Below, in pieces: positions 1 through 5,579 of a stretch of 5,579 nt of DNA. Origin of the DNA: Microcaldota archaeon (GTDB taxonomy: Archaea > B1Sed10-29 > WALL01 > WAMD01); NCBI GenBank assembly GCA_027077895.1, contig JALWQZ010000037.1, positions 1 through 5,579 on the forward strand. The letters are read 5' to 3'. The position numbers and the translations under genes were made by a program. Position 1 is the first letter of the stretch, and every line of letters starts with the position of its first letter. The notes below the pieces were generated by a model. It did not search any database. It was not told where the DNA came from and saw only the letters and a program-made list of their open reading frames with translations.

Positions 1-182
1 CAAAGGCCGCTGCAGTCCTTCTGGACAAACTGGGAGCATACCTGGGCATCAAAGTCAACACAGACGCACTTGAAAAGGAGGCAAAGAAGATCCACAGCGA
101 ACTCCAGAGAACAATGGAACAGGTTAAGGTCGGAAAGATGAAGTACAAACAAGCAGAAGAGCACTCACCGATGTACGGATAA
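1..182 (+). CDS. PAC2-family protein (proteasome assembly chaperone-like), C-terminal fragment
   Basis: An open frame enters from the left edge (first whole codon at base 3) and runs 59 codons to TAA at 180-182. The visible tail begins KAAAVLLDKLGAYLGIKVNT, continues as a charged amphipathic helix rich in Glu, Lys and Gln, and ends HSPMYG. Archaeal PAC2-family proteins, homologues of eukaryotic proteasome assembly chaperone 2, typically end this way: a helix with an 'LG(I/V)-x-V/I-D/N' turn, a Glu/Lys-rich helix, and a short tail with Met-Tyr near the end. In archaea their role is mostly uncharacterised, so a proteasome link is by homology only. The catalytically or structurally informative N-terminal part is outside the window, so the family call rests on the tail alone. 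The next gene has its own promoter just after the stop, so the two need not form an operon. Confidence 0.6.
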   Translation, partial: KAAAVLLDKLGAYLGIKVNTDALEKEAKKIHSELQRTMEQVKVGKMKYKQAEEHSPMYG

Positions 183-184
183 GG

Positions 185-194
185 TATTTAAATA
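185..194 (+). promoter_or_regulatory. Archaeal TATA box for the flavin reductase gene
   Basis: TATTTAAATA lies two bases after the stop of the upstream gene and matches the archaeal TBP-binding consensus (TTTATATA/TTTAAATA-like). Its centre is about 32 bases before the first ATG (222) and 38 before the second (228). Archaeal transcription usually starts 22-27 bases downstream of the box centre, so the start would fall near 212-217 and the leader would be very short. The flavin reductase gene is therefore probably transcribed independently of the preceding gene. Confidence 0.7.
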
Positions 195-213
195 CAGTGC
201 TCATAATTCTAAC

Positions 214-220
214 GGGGTGG
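214..220 (+). promoter_or_regulatory. Ribosome binding site deciding the flavin reductase start
   Basis: GGGGTGG can pair with the archaeal 16S 3' end (complement GGAGGTGATCC) around GGTG, with G-U wobbles. It ends one base before the ATG at 222 and seven bases before the ATG at 228. Normal Shine-Dalgarno spacing therefore favours 228. Initiation at 222 on a nearly leaderless mRNA cannot be excluded. Confidence 0.5.
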
Positions 221-227
221 TATGACG

Positions 228-767
228 ATGATAAAACTGGAAGACTTCCACAGGTTAGTTTCTCCTAGACCTGTTGCTCTAGTCACAACCGTAGACGAAA
301 AAGGAAGGGAGGATGTCTCTACATTCTCATGGATAACACCTGTAAGTTTTGATCCTCCATTGATAGCGTTGGCAATAGGACCAAACAAACACTCATACTG
401 GAATATAACTAGGATAAACGAATTCGTCGTCAACATACCTACGGAAAAGATGATTGACAAGGTTTGGATTGCAGGTGGGCCGTGGGACCCAAAGAAGAGC
501 AAGATAGAAAAGGCAAAGTTGAAGACAAAACCAGCCGAGAAGGTCAGGCCACCTCTACTTAGTGAATGCCCAGTCAACCTAGAGTGTATAGTTGAAACAG
601 CAAGAAAAGCCGGAGACCACGTTATAGTAATAGGAAGAGTCGTGAAGGTACATGCAAAGGACGATATAGTAGATGACAGAGGGAACTTGAAGGTGGATGT
701 AGTCAGACCGCCACTTCATGTGGCTGATAACCTGTTTGCGTTCCCGTACGTCACGAAGACTGTTTAG
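228..767 (+). CDS. Flavin reductase-like FMN-binding protein (DIM6/NTAB family)
   Basis: Complete gene, 179 residues from ATG 228 (181 from ATG 222; the shorter form has better ribosome binding site spacing). It matches the flavin reductase-like domain (PF01613 type, split-barrel FMN-binding fold) along its whole length. Recognisable blocks, counted from 228, are PRPVALVTTVDEKG (about 13-26), the FMN-contact region STFSWITPVSFDPPLIALAIG (about 31-51, given here in outline), KHSYWNI (about 54-60), EFVVNIPT (about 65-72), ECPVNLEC (about 113-120) and a terminal HVADNLFAFPY (about 164-174). Archaeal members are small cytoplasmic, probably homodimeric flavoproteins. Some reduce free flavin with NAD(P)H, but many have no assigned substrate, so a flavin-binding redox role is supported and a specific reaction is not. 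No signal peptide or membrane segment is present. The 3' end overlaps the convergent giant gene by 17 bases (751-767). An own promoter (185-194) precedes it. Confidence 0.9.
   Translation: MIKLEDFHRLVSPRPVALVTTVDEKGREDVSTFSWITPVSFDPPLIALAIGPNKHSYWNITRINEFVVNIPTEKMIDKVWIAGGPWDPKKSKIEKAKLKTKPAEKVRPPLLSECPVNLECIVETARKAGDHVIVIGRVVKVHAKDDIVDDRGNLKVDVVRPPLHVADNLFAFPYVTKTV
751..767. other. 17-base convergent overlap of two genes
   Basis: The plus-strand flavin reductase gene ends with TAG at 765-767, and the minus-strand giant gene ends with TGA (plus-strand TCA) at 751-753. The last five codons of each gene are therefore shared in antisense. Both reading frames are well supported, so the overlap is not an annotation artefact of a spurious ORF. 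Confidence 0.9.
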
Positions 768-3700
768 ACCCCTTCTTCTTTCTTCCAATCATGTAAACTG
801 CAACTAGGCCCGCTAGTATTGAGATAACATACTGGCCAATCTGTGAACTAGGAACAGTTGGTACCACAGGTGGCAACGCCTGTTTGTTTGTCTCACCTTC
901 CCAAGGTTTCTGACCATGAACTGCACTAGGCTGCAGTAATGGTGGGTTTGGCAACCCCGTAACTGCGTTAAATCCATTTGTCTTGAACTCGTTATTCAAC
1001 TCTATCGGCTGGCCGTTTACAAAGACATAGTTGTTTGTGTCCGGGTTGTACTGAATACTTCCACCAGTTCCTTTTATCCAAGAAACCAGAGCATCCTTGA
1101 GCAGTGTGTTCCCTTGGCCATCCTTTATCGTCATCAAGGTCCTGCCCAGATTGTCTACTCTAGTGGATATCTGCCTAAGCAAGTAGGCATCAGTGTGTGG
1201 CTTTCCGTTCTGGTATATCCGAATTGTGCCGTCAGGACCGACTGAAACCTGGCTGGCATTGTACAACTCCTTGTGGCCCTTGTAGTACAACTCAAAGTAT
1301 GTGTGATTACCCTGCTTGTAGAACCTCCATCCTGCCTTTTCGTTGTCTTCTATCTTTCCATCACCGTTTAGGTCCTTGTATGCAGAGACTGCTGTTATAA
1401 CCCCTAGTTTACTGGCACCGGGTATCTTGGTATTCATGGCATTTATACCGATTAGGTTGCCATTCTTGTCCAAAGCAACAGGTGACTGGCCGTTAGTGCT
1501 CTGGAATAACTTTGTGCCAACCAACTGTCTCCACTGTATCCCAGACATACTAGGCCTAAAGTACCTAGGAAGAATGTATATTGCATTGCCCTTCTTGACA
1601 ACAGTACCCCCTGAAAATACTGCCGACCTAAACGTCAATTCTTCTGTCTTGTTTTCCAAATTGACAAACGTGACCTTTCCATTCCTATGCAAAACAACAG
1701 GGCCATCTGTCTCCTCATAACCTCCATCGTTCCGGTCTAATTCAAGTCTCAGTTTACCATCCACGTTAGTCACTGGGTATATACTACCTTCGTCTAGGTT
1801 TATGACCCTCAAATCACCAAATGTTCTCTCTAGGTCAGTGAAGTTGAGTGTGTTAAACTTGGCCCCAATATTTGAATTGAAAACAGGCTCTAGTTCATGA
1901 GGCGAAACCGTAAACACAGGGCACTCAGAATCAGATATATTCAAGTACACCGCTGTATTTGGTATGACCACCGCAGGCATCTTTGTGTCCATCCACTTAA
2001 ACGGCACCAGTGGGCTAGTTATCGTCCTGTTTCCATACTTGATCGTGTTTCCATCTATGTCAACACACTGGGAAATTGACTTATTCGCAGTTAGCCCACA
2101 CATGTGCAATGGGAACTTGTTCGCGAGGAAGTCAATGGTGGCATCCATTATATGCATGTAGTAAATATCCCTCATTGCAACCCTACCTGTGACATTGTAA
2201 ACCTCGCCGTGGATGTTCAATTGCTCCTGATCAAGGTTGATTGGCGACGTTATGTTCTTCAACGGCTTTAGTAAGTCTTGCACTGGCAACTGGCTCAAGC
2301 CCGGAAGTGACTTCAACTTCGAGGCCTGTTGCTGTTGCTGCAAGAGAACATCTGGATTCTGTATCTTCTGCCCAGCAATAATTATGAAGTCTCTCTCATT
2401 ACACGTTAATAACTCATTCAAGCACCTTCTCGTCTTCTCCATCTTACCCTCAAACAGCTTTATTCCTCCACCTGGGAGAGGTATACCACCCTCTAGGACA
2501 ACCATATCCACAGCCCCTAAAGCAAATGAAACAGGATCTAAAGCAACAGAATAACTCATAGCAGTTTGAGCAATACCACTTGCAACTAACCACGTGGACA
2601 TTACACTGAGTTCTCCTTCACACTGTGCGCACACCTGCTCGCATGGCCTTCTAGTGCAGTTCCCAGACGTGACACAATTCTCCAATTGCCGCATATCAGT
2701 GGTCTTAGCCATGAATAGGTCTTTACCACCAGCAGATAAGCTCTTTGATAACCCCGTGATTAGTGGAGCGCCAATGGCAGGTGCCAACCTAGGTATCGTT
2801 GGCCATAGGTACATTATGCTGGCAGCAGTGACTGCCTCAGACAAGAACCCAAAGTTGCCTATCTTCTCAGCAAATGTCCAAGTCACTGGGAACTGAGTTT
2901 TCACCTGTTGTGGATTTGAGTATATGTACCCGTACATATCAGCCCCATCTGTAAACATCCCAACACTAGTAAGCAGTGTCCCATTTCCTACTTTCTCCAT
3001 GGTTGTGGGGTCTTCAACAACACTGAATCCCTCCTGCTTCCAGTTTGCTATTTTAAGCAAGTACCCGTTGTTTGTTTTTACTAGCCTGGTTATGCCGGTG
3101 GGCTGCCCCTCCTTTTCAACTTTTATTATTGCATTGTATGCATTCGGGTTAAAGTCATATCCAAATATGAAATACTGCCCAAAGTTAGAATACTTACCAG
3201 CAAACAAGGGATCAACACCAGCACCTAACAAAAACTCTGCTATCTGCTGAGCACCTAAACTCCCCAACGCACCAGCAGAGTACATTCCAGGTATTGATGA
3301 GGGTGTCCCCTTTATGAGTATGTAAGAATCCTTCGTGAACAACTTGCCAGTAGTTGTTGGGTCCCATGCCAGTGTCAGGCCTGGTGGAGACAATTGTAGG
3401 TAACCGTTCATAGCGAACAATTCTGAAAAGACCTGCGAACCCCAGGCCAGTGCAGTAATTGGCCTGCCAACATAGTATAAACCTTTCAAATAAGCTCTCA
3501 AAAATGCTCCTGCAGCCCCAATTGATCTAGCCTTCAAAACAACAGGTATGTCTGCACTTGGGACAACGTTACTCAAGCCGAAGAAACCATGGAATGGTGA
3601 CTTAGGTTCCGCAGAAGTAAGGACATCCAAAAATTGATTAGATATCTGTTTGTCAGTTGGTGTACCGTACAAACCAAGTTTTGTCCATAGGCTCGCTTCA

Positions 3701-5220
3701 CCTGTACTAGCAAACTTATCAATCGCTACTGACTTAGCATCAATATAATGAAGCAAATCCTCAAGATTACTGCTATACTTCTTTCTAAAACTAGCAATAG
3801 CTTGTGCCTTTTCTTTTGGATCCTTAATCTTAGATATTTCAGCTATTTCTTTTTCCATTGGAGATAGGTTATCTTCTACTCCATCTAGAACTTCCAACTT
3901 TGCTGCAAGTTCTCTTGCATTGAGCCCAGCATCACTACTAACGTCAAAAAGCGCGGTTGGGTTATTCTTGTACTTGGCAATCAGAGCATTAACAATCTTT
4001 TCCCTATACTCCATATCCTTGCCTGGTAGAGTAGGAAAGAGTTTTAGCGCAGTTTTTTCGTCACCAGCAACCAAAGCAGCTAGGAACTTGTTCTTTTCCG
4101 AACTAGGCAGTTTTTCAAGATACCCTGTTAGATCAGAAGGTAAATCACTCTTAATACTAAGATCAGAGAGAGTACTTTCCAAACTAGGAATTAACCCCTT
4201 CCGCTCCTCAGACACAATTCCAGAAATATCAGTAATAGATTTGTCAACCGAATTAATATCATTACTCGAACCTTTCATAAACTTCAACAAGCCCAGTCTT
4301 TTAGCCTTTAAATCCTTCTTAGTTCCCTCTAAAAACGAGAGTCTATTCCTTGCGAATCCCTCCCCACTCCTGAGACCTTTAAAGATGTTGACCACACCTC
4401 CAATCATGAAGGCTGCCTGGGCAACACCCTCAAACAGGGCTAGGTTCTTAAGCCTAGCCATGAAGTACATGTACGTCTTCGGAATGACAAACAACTGGGA
4501 ACCAGCCGGTGCAGCTATTGAAACCACATACCTGTGGGCTCTAAACCTAGACATTCCTATATCCACCTTGCCAAACGGGTTCTGTGAGTTCGTTGCCATC
4601 TGAACAAAGTTCGAAACAGTGTCAAAGTATGCATGCCCATATTCTTCCTCTGCAGACTGCAAAGCCTTCTTCGGGTTACTAACGTTCACTTCAACGCCAA
4701 CAGTCCAGTCCTTTGAGTAAACATCCTCTATCTTGCTCCCTGCCTTGTAATTACACATCCCCTTCTCATTCGTTGGAAGATCTGGACAAACTAGCAAGTC
4801 TTCCCCCATCAATCCACCGTACTCAACCCTACCAAATATCGTCGTATTAAGGAGCCAGTCCTGGGCAGGCGTAAACTTGTTTTCAATAATATCGGCGTAC
4901 TTCACCTCACCGTCGGGACCAACAAAATACAACCTATACTTCTTCACGACCTTCGCTGGCCCGGTGGTCTGGTTAATCCCAACCGCCTGGAGCGCCTTCA
5001 TTGTTTTGTAGTTCTCAGCAGAAGTCAGAATGTCTTGAGTAACCATACCTTGGATAGCATTAACAGTATCGTAATCCATATTTACTACTCCTAGATTTCC
5101 TAGACTGCATGAAGTGGGGCTAGTATTAACAGCCTTTGTCGTGCTCACAGGCTGTGCATAAGCGAACGGCCAAAACCCAGACATCAATAATATAAACGAA
5201 ATCAAGAGTTGCCTCTTCAT
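751..5220 (-). CDS. Giant exported, membrane-anchored surface protein of unknown family with EF-hand-like loop
   Basis: Family not recognised. It has 1489 residues from the ATG at 5220, or 1491 from the ATG at 5226 (numbering below uses the longer form). A GGGG run abuts 5226 but is six bases from 5220, and MKRQLLISF is a standard signal-peptide start, so 5220 is preferred. Order: signal peptide 3-24 (likely cleaved after AYA); exported region about 25-260 with a Cys147/Cys158 pair and four N-X-S/T sequons; hydrophobic segment about 261-282; Lys/Glu-rich, largely helical block about 283-545 without sequons; hydrophobic stretches about 567-605, 651-677, 792-827 and 873-912; five-cysteine cluster 851-869 and Cys935/942; QQQQQ at 963-967; beta-rich region about 990-1420 with nine sequons and the EF-hand loop DLNGDGKIEDNE (1285-1296); proline-rich linker about 1425-1460; anchor helix about 1464-1480; basic tail RKKKGSK. 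Probably a cell-surface protein inserted by the Sec pathway; adhesin, envelope or contact roles are guesses. It has its own promoter and converges on the flavin reductase gene. Confidence 0.9.
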   Translation of the reverse strand: MKRQLLISFILLMSGFWPFAYAQPVSTTKAVNTSPTSCSLGNLGVVNMDYDTVNAIQGMVTQDILTSAENYKTMKALQAVGINQTTGPAKVVKKYRLYFVGPDGEVKYADIIENKFTPAQDWLLNTTIFGRVEYGGLMGEDLLVCPDLPTNEKGMCNYKAGSKIEDVYSKDWTVGVEVNVSNPKKALQSAEEEYGHAYFDTVSNFVQMATNSQNPFGKVDIGMSRFRAHRYVVSIAAPAGSQLFVIPKTYMYFMARLKNLALFEGVAQAAFMIGGVVNIFKGLRSGEGFARNRLSFLEGTKKDLKAKRLGLLKFMKGSSNDINSVDKSITDISGIVSEERKGLIPSLESTLSDLSIKSDLPSDLTGYLEKLPSSEKNKFLAALVAGDEKTALKLFPTLPGKDMEYREKIVNALIAKYKNNPTALFDVSSDAGLNARELAAKLEVLDGVEDNLSPMEKEIAEISKIKDPKEKAQAIASFRKKYSSNLEDLLHYIDAKSVAIDKFASTGEASLWTKLGLYGTPTDKQISNQFLDVLTSAEPKSPFHGFFGLSNVVPSADIPVVLKARSIGAAGAFLRAYLKGLYYVGRPITALAWGSQVFSELFAMNGYLQLSPPGLTLAWDPTTTGKLFTKDSYILIKGTPSSIPGMYSAGALGSLGAQQIAEFLLGAGVDPLFAGKYSNFGQYFIFGYDFNPNAYNAIIKVEKEGQPTGITRLVKTNNGYLLKIANWKQEGFSVVEDPTTMEKVGNGTLLTSVGMFTDGADMYGYIYSNPQQVKTQFPVTWTFAEKIGNFGFLSEAVTAASIMYLWPTIPRLAPAIGAPLITGLSKSLSAGGKDLFMAKTTDMRQLENCVTSGNCTRRPCEQVCAQCEGELSVMSTWLVASGIAQTAMSYSVALDPVSFALGAVDMVVLEGGIPLPGGGIKLFEGKMEKTRRCLNELLTCNERDFIIIAGQKIQNPDVLLQQQQQASKLKSLPGLSQLPVQDLLKPLKNITSPINLDQEQLNIHGEVYNVTGRVAMRDIYYMHIMDATIDFLANKFPLHMCGLTANKSISQCVDIDGNTIKYGNRTITSPLVPFKWMDTKMPAVVIPNTAVYLNISDSECPVFTVSPHELEPVFNSNIGAKFNTLNFTDLERTFGDLRVINLDEGSIYPVTNVDGKLRLELDRNDGGYEETDGPVVLHRNGKVTFVNLENKTEELTFRSAVFSGGTVVKKGNAIYILPRYFRPSMSGIQWRQLVGTKLFQSTNGQSPVALDKNGNLIGINAMNTKIPGASKLGVITAVSAYKDLNGDGKIEDNEKAGWRFYKQGNHTYFELYYKGHKELYNASQVSVGPDGTIRIYQNGKPHTDAYLLRQISTRVDNLGRTLMTIKDGQGNTLLKDALVSWIKGTGGSIQYNPDTNNYVFVNGQPIELNNEFKTNGFNAVTGLPNPPLLQPSAVHGQKPWEGETNKQALPPVVPTVPSSQIGQYVISILAGLVAVYMIGRKKKGSKQSS
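768..786 (+). terminator. Possible pyrimidine-rich terminator after the flavin reductase gene
   Basis: Directly after the TAG stop the plus strand reads as an almost pure C/T tract (ACCCCTTCTTCTTTCTTCC). Archaeal transcription can end at U-rich tracts without a hairpin, and this is the only candidate near the stop. The same bases encode the basic RKKKG tail of the opposite-strand protein, so the tract may simply reflect lysine codons. It is interrupted by C residues and is weak for a terminator. Confidence 0.25.
1339..1374 (-). other. EF-hand/dockerin-type calcium-binding loop in the giant protein
   Basis: Residues 1285-1296 read DLNGDGKIEDNE. This fits the 12-residue EF-hand loop: Asp at position 1, Asn at 3, Asp at 5, Gly at 6, hydrophobic Ile at 8, Glu at 9 and Glu at 12. 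Only one such loop was found, in a beta-rich extracellular setting (preceded by ITAVSAYK, followed by KAGWRFYK). It is therefore more like the isolated calcium loops of surface and dockerin-like proteins than a paired EF-hand domain. The likely role is structural calcium binding. Confidence 0.75.
2401..2676 (-). other. Cysteine-rich segment of the giant protein
   Basis: Cysteines at residues 851, 857, 862, 866 and 869 (spacing C-x5-C-x4-C-x3-C-x2-C) are followed by two more at 935 and 942. The cluster sits between two hydrophobic stretches (about 792-827 and 873-912) and overlaps a sequon at Asn856 (N-C-T). If this part is outside the cell, disulfides are the natural reading. If it is inside, a metal site is possible. 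The protein has only 13 cysteines in about 1490 residues, so seven of them within about 90 residues is a real concentration. Confidence 0.6.
5149..5220 (-). other. Signal-peptide coding segment of the giant protein
   Basis: Starting at ATG 5220, the protein has a two-residue basic n-region (KR), a hydrophobic core QLLISFILLMSGFWPF, and an A-Y-A motif followed by Gln, a classic type I signal peptidase site. The mature protein would start at Gln25-Pro-Val-Ser and enters a Ser/Thr-rich stretch. No lipobox is present; the first cysteine is at residue 40, well after the hydrophobic core. Export across the membrane is therefore well supported, while lipoprotein attachment is not. Confidence 0.85.
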
Positions 5221-5226
5221 GAACAT

Positions 5227-5231
5227 CCCCT
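5227..5231 (-). promoter_or_regulatory. Ribosome binding site deciding the start of the giant gene
   Basis: On the minus strand AGGGG ends immediately before the ATG at 5226 and six bases before the ATG at 5220. The run AGGGGAT partly matches GGAGGTGAT, the complement of the archaeal 16S tail. Spacing favours 5220, which also gives a cleaner signal peptide (MKR...). Confidence 0.5.
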
Positions 5232-5252
5232 GGAAAACTAAGGAAACATGTG

Positions 5253-5260
5253 TTTTTATA
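5253..5260 (-). promoter_or_regulatory. Archaeal TATA box for the giant gene
   Basis: The minus strand reads TATAAAAA here, within the 60-odd bases between the small membrane gene and the giant gene. The box centre is about 31 bases before the first ATG (5226) and about 37 before the second (5220), so transcription should begin near 5230-5234 with a very short leader. This argues that the giant gene is transcribed on its own, with or without read-through from the upstream gene. Confidence 0.65.
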
Positions 5261-5286
5261 GGTTATCTAGATTTTCACCAGGCCAG

Positions 5287-5579
5287 TTAAATAACCGAGA
5301 GAATTGACAAATTCCCAAATATCTGCGCAACAAAAATTAGGTAGTACCAAATCCCTAGGAACGTCAACCACAGGACTGCGAACTGGACTATCATCCAAGG
5401 CAACCTATCCCATACATCCATAATTTTGTTGTAAATGACCCAGTCAATGATATACACGCCTAGTCCAATCAACGAGAGCTGCCATATCGAAAATAAGTAA
5501 CTAACGGGCAAACCCTCAATAATTAAAATAATAAACCAGCCCAGAAAAACAAGTAGGAAGTAGTAAACAATCTGCAACC
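5287..5579 (-). CDS. Small multi-pass membrane protein, unknown function, possibly 5'-truncated
   Basis: An open frame runs from the right edge to TAA at 5287-5289. The only start candidate seen near the edge is TTG at 5577 (96 residues), but the frame is open to the window end, so the true start may lie outside. The sequence is almost wholly hydrophobic and aromatic, with three probable transmembrane helices at about 3-20, 30-49 and 61-84 (counted from TTG). The short polar loop between helices 2 and 3 (NKIMDVWDR) carries most of the charges. No catalytic motif or known family is recognised. It lies on the same strand as the giant gene, with about 66 bases between stop and start, but a TATA box in that gap suggests separate promoters. 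A functional link with the giant surface protein is possible but rests only on adjacency. Confidence 0.7.
   Translation of the reverse strand, partial: LQIVYYFLLVFLGWFIILIIEGLPVSYLFSIWQLSLIGLGVYIIDWVIYNKIMDVWDRLPWMIVQFAVLWLTFLGIWYYLIFVAQIFGNLSILSVI

Noticed and set aside
209..577. A 122-codon minus-strand open frame antisense to the flavin reductase gene
   Set aside because: The plus-strand frame has a recognised family along its full length plus a promoter and ribosome binding site. The antisense product has no recognisable features.
1372..1420. Possible dockerin domain around the EF-hand loop
   Set aside because: A dockerin needs two calcium loops about 30-40 residues apart with following helices. 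Only one loop is present and the surroundings look like beta strands, so only an EF-hand-type loop is claimed.
1343..1720. A 125-codon plus-strand frame, and similar ones at 2237-2554, 2594-2896 and 2924-3250
   Set aside because: All lie antisense within the giant gene, lack convincing ribosome binding sites or TATA boxes, and encode Pro/Ser/Cys-rich sequence typical of reverse-complement translation.
3920..4603. A 227-codon plus-strand open frame antisense to the giant gene
   Set aside because: It is a shadow of the long minus-strand frame. Its translation is a low-complexity Ser/Leu/Pro-rich mirror of the Lys/Glu/Ser-rich block, with no promoter, ribosome binding site or domain.
751..5226. 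Long tandem protein repeats in the giant protein
   Set aside because: Short 'D/N-G-x-hydrophobic' turns recur (for example near 105, 1156, 1182, 1255 and 1331), but spacing and flanks are irregular, and no repeat unit could be aligned by eye.
5221..5286. Possible small RNA or riboswitch in the gap before the giant gene
   Set aside because: The gap is only about 60 bases, the TATA box and predicted start use most of it, and no convincing stem-loop was seen. The leader would be too short for a riboswitch.

Overview
The window looks like archaeal chromosome, mid to low 40s % GC by eye. Three things support this. Two genes have archaeal TATA boxes with very short leaders. The first gene fragment looks like the C-terminus of a PAC2-family protein. 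The flavin-reductase-like protein closely resembles archaeal members of its family. The lineage cannot be fixed from this sequence; a euryarchaeal or DPANN-type genome is possible, but that is a guess.

Layout: (1) 1-182, plus strand, the C-terminal 59 residues of a probable PAC2-family (proteasome-assembly-chaperone-like) protein. (2) 185-767, plus strand, a TATA box, a G-rich ribosome binding site and a complete flavin reductase-like FMN-binding protein. (3) 751-5220 (or 5226), minus strand, one giant gene filling about 80% of the window. It encodes a roughly 1490-residue exported, membrane-anchored protein of unrecognised family, and its 3' end overlaps the flavin reductase gene by 17 bases. 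(4) 5221-5286, a short intergenic stretch with a minus-strand TATA box for the giant gene. (5) 5287 to the window edge, minus strand, a small three-helix membrane protein, possibly incomplete at its start.

The giant protein is the centre of interest. It has a clear signal peptide and several internal hydrophobic stretches. A central lysine/glutamate-rich block lacks N-glycosylation sequons and has visibly lower GC. A compact five-cysteine cluster follows, then a beta-rich C-terminal half with most of the sequons and a textbook EF-hand-type calcium loop. It ends in a proline-rich linker, one membrane helix and a short basic tail. This suggests a cell-surface protein with a long extracellular part, a possible cytoplasmic middle loop and a C-terminal anchor. 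Its function cannot be named from sequence alone. No CRISPR array, RNA gene, insertion sequence or replication origin was seen, and there is no gene-free stretch over 300 bases.

The neighbours do not form an obvious pathway. The flavin reductase and the giant gene converge and each has its own promoter, so only the small membrane protein upstream lies in the same direction as the giant gene.
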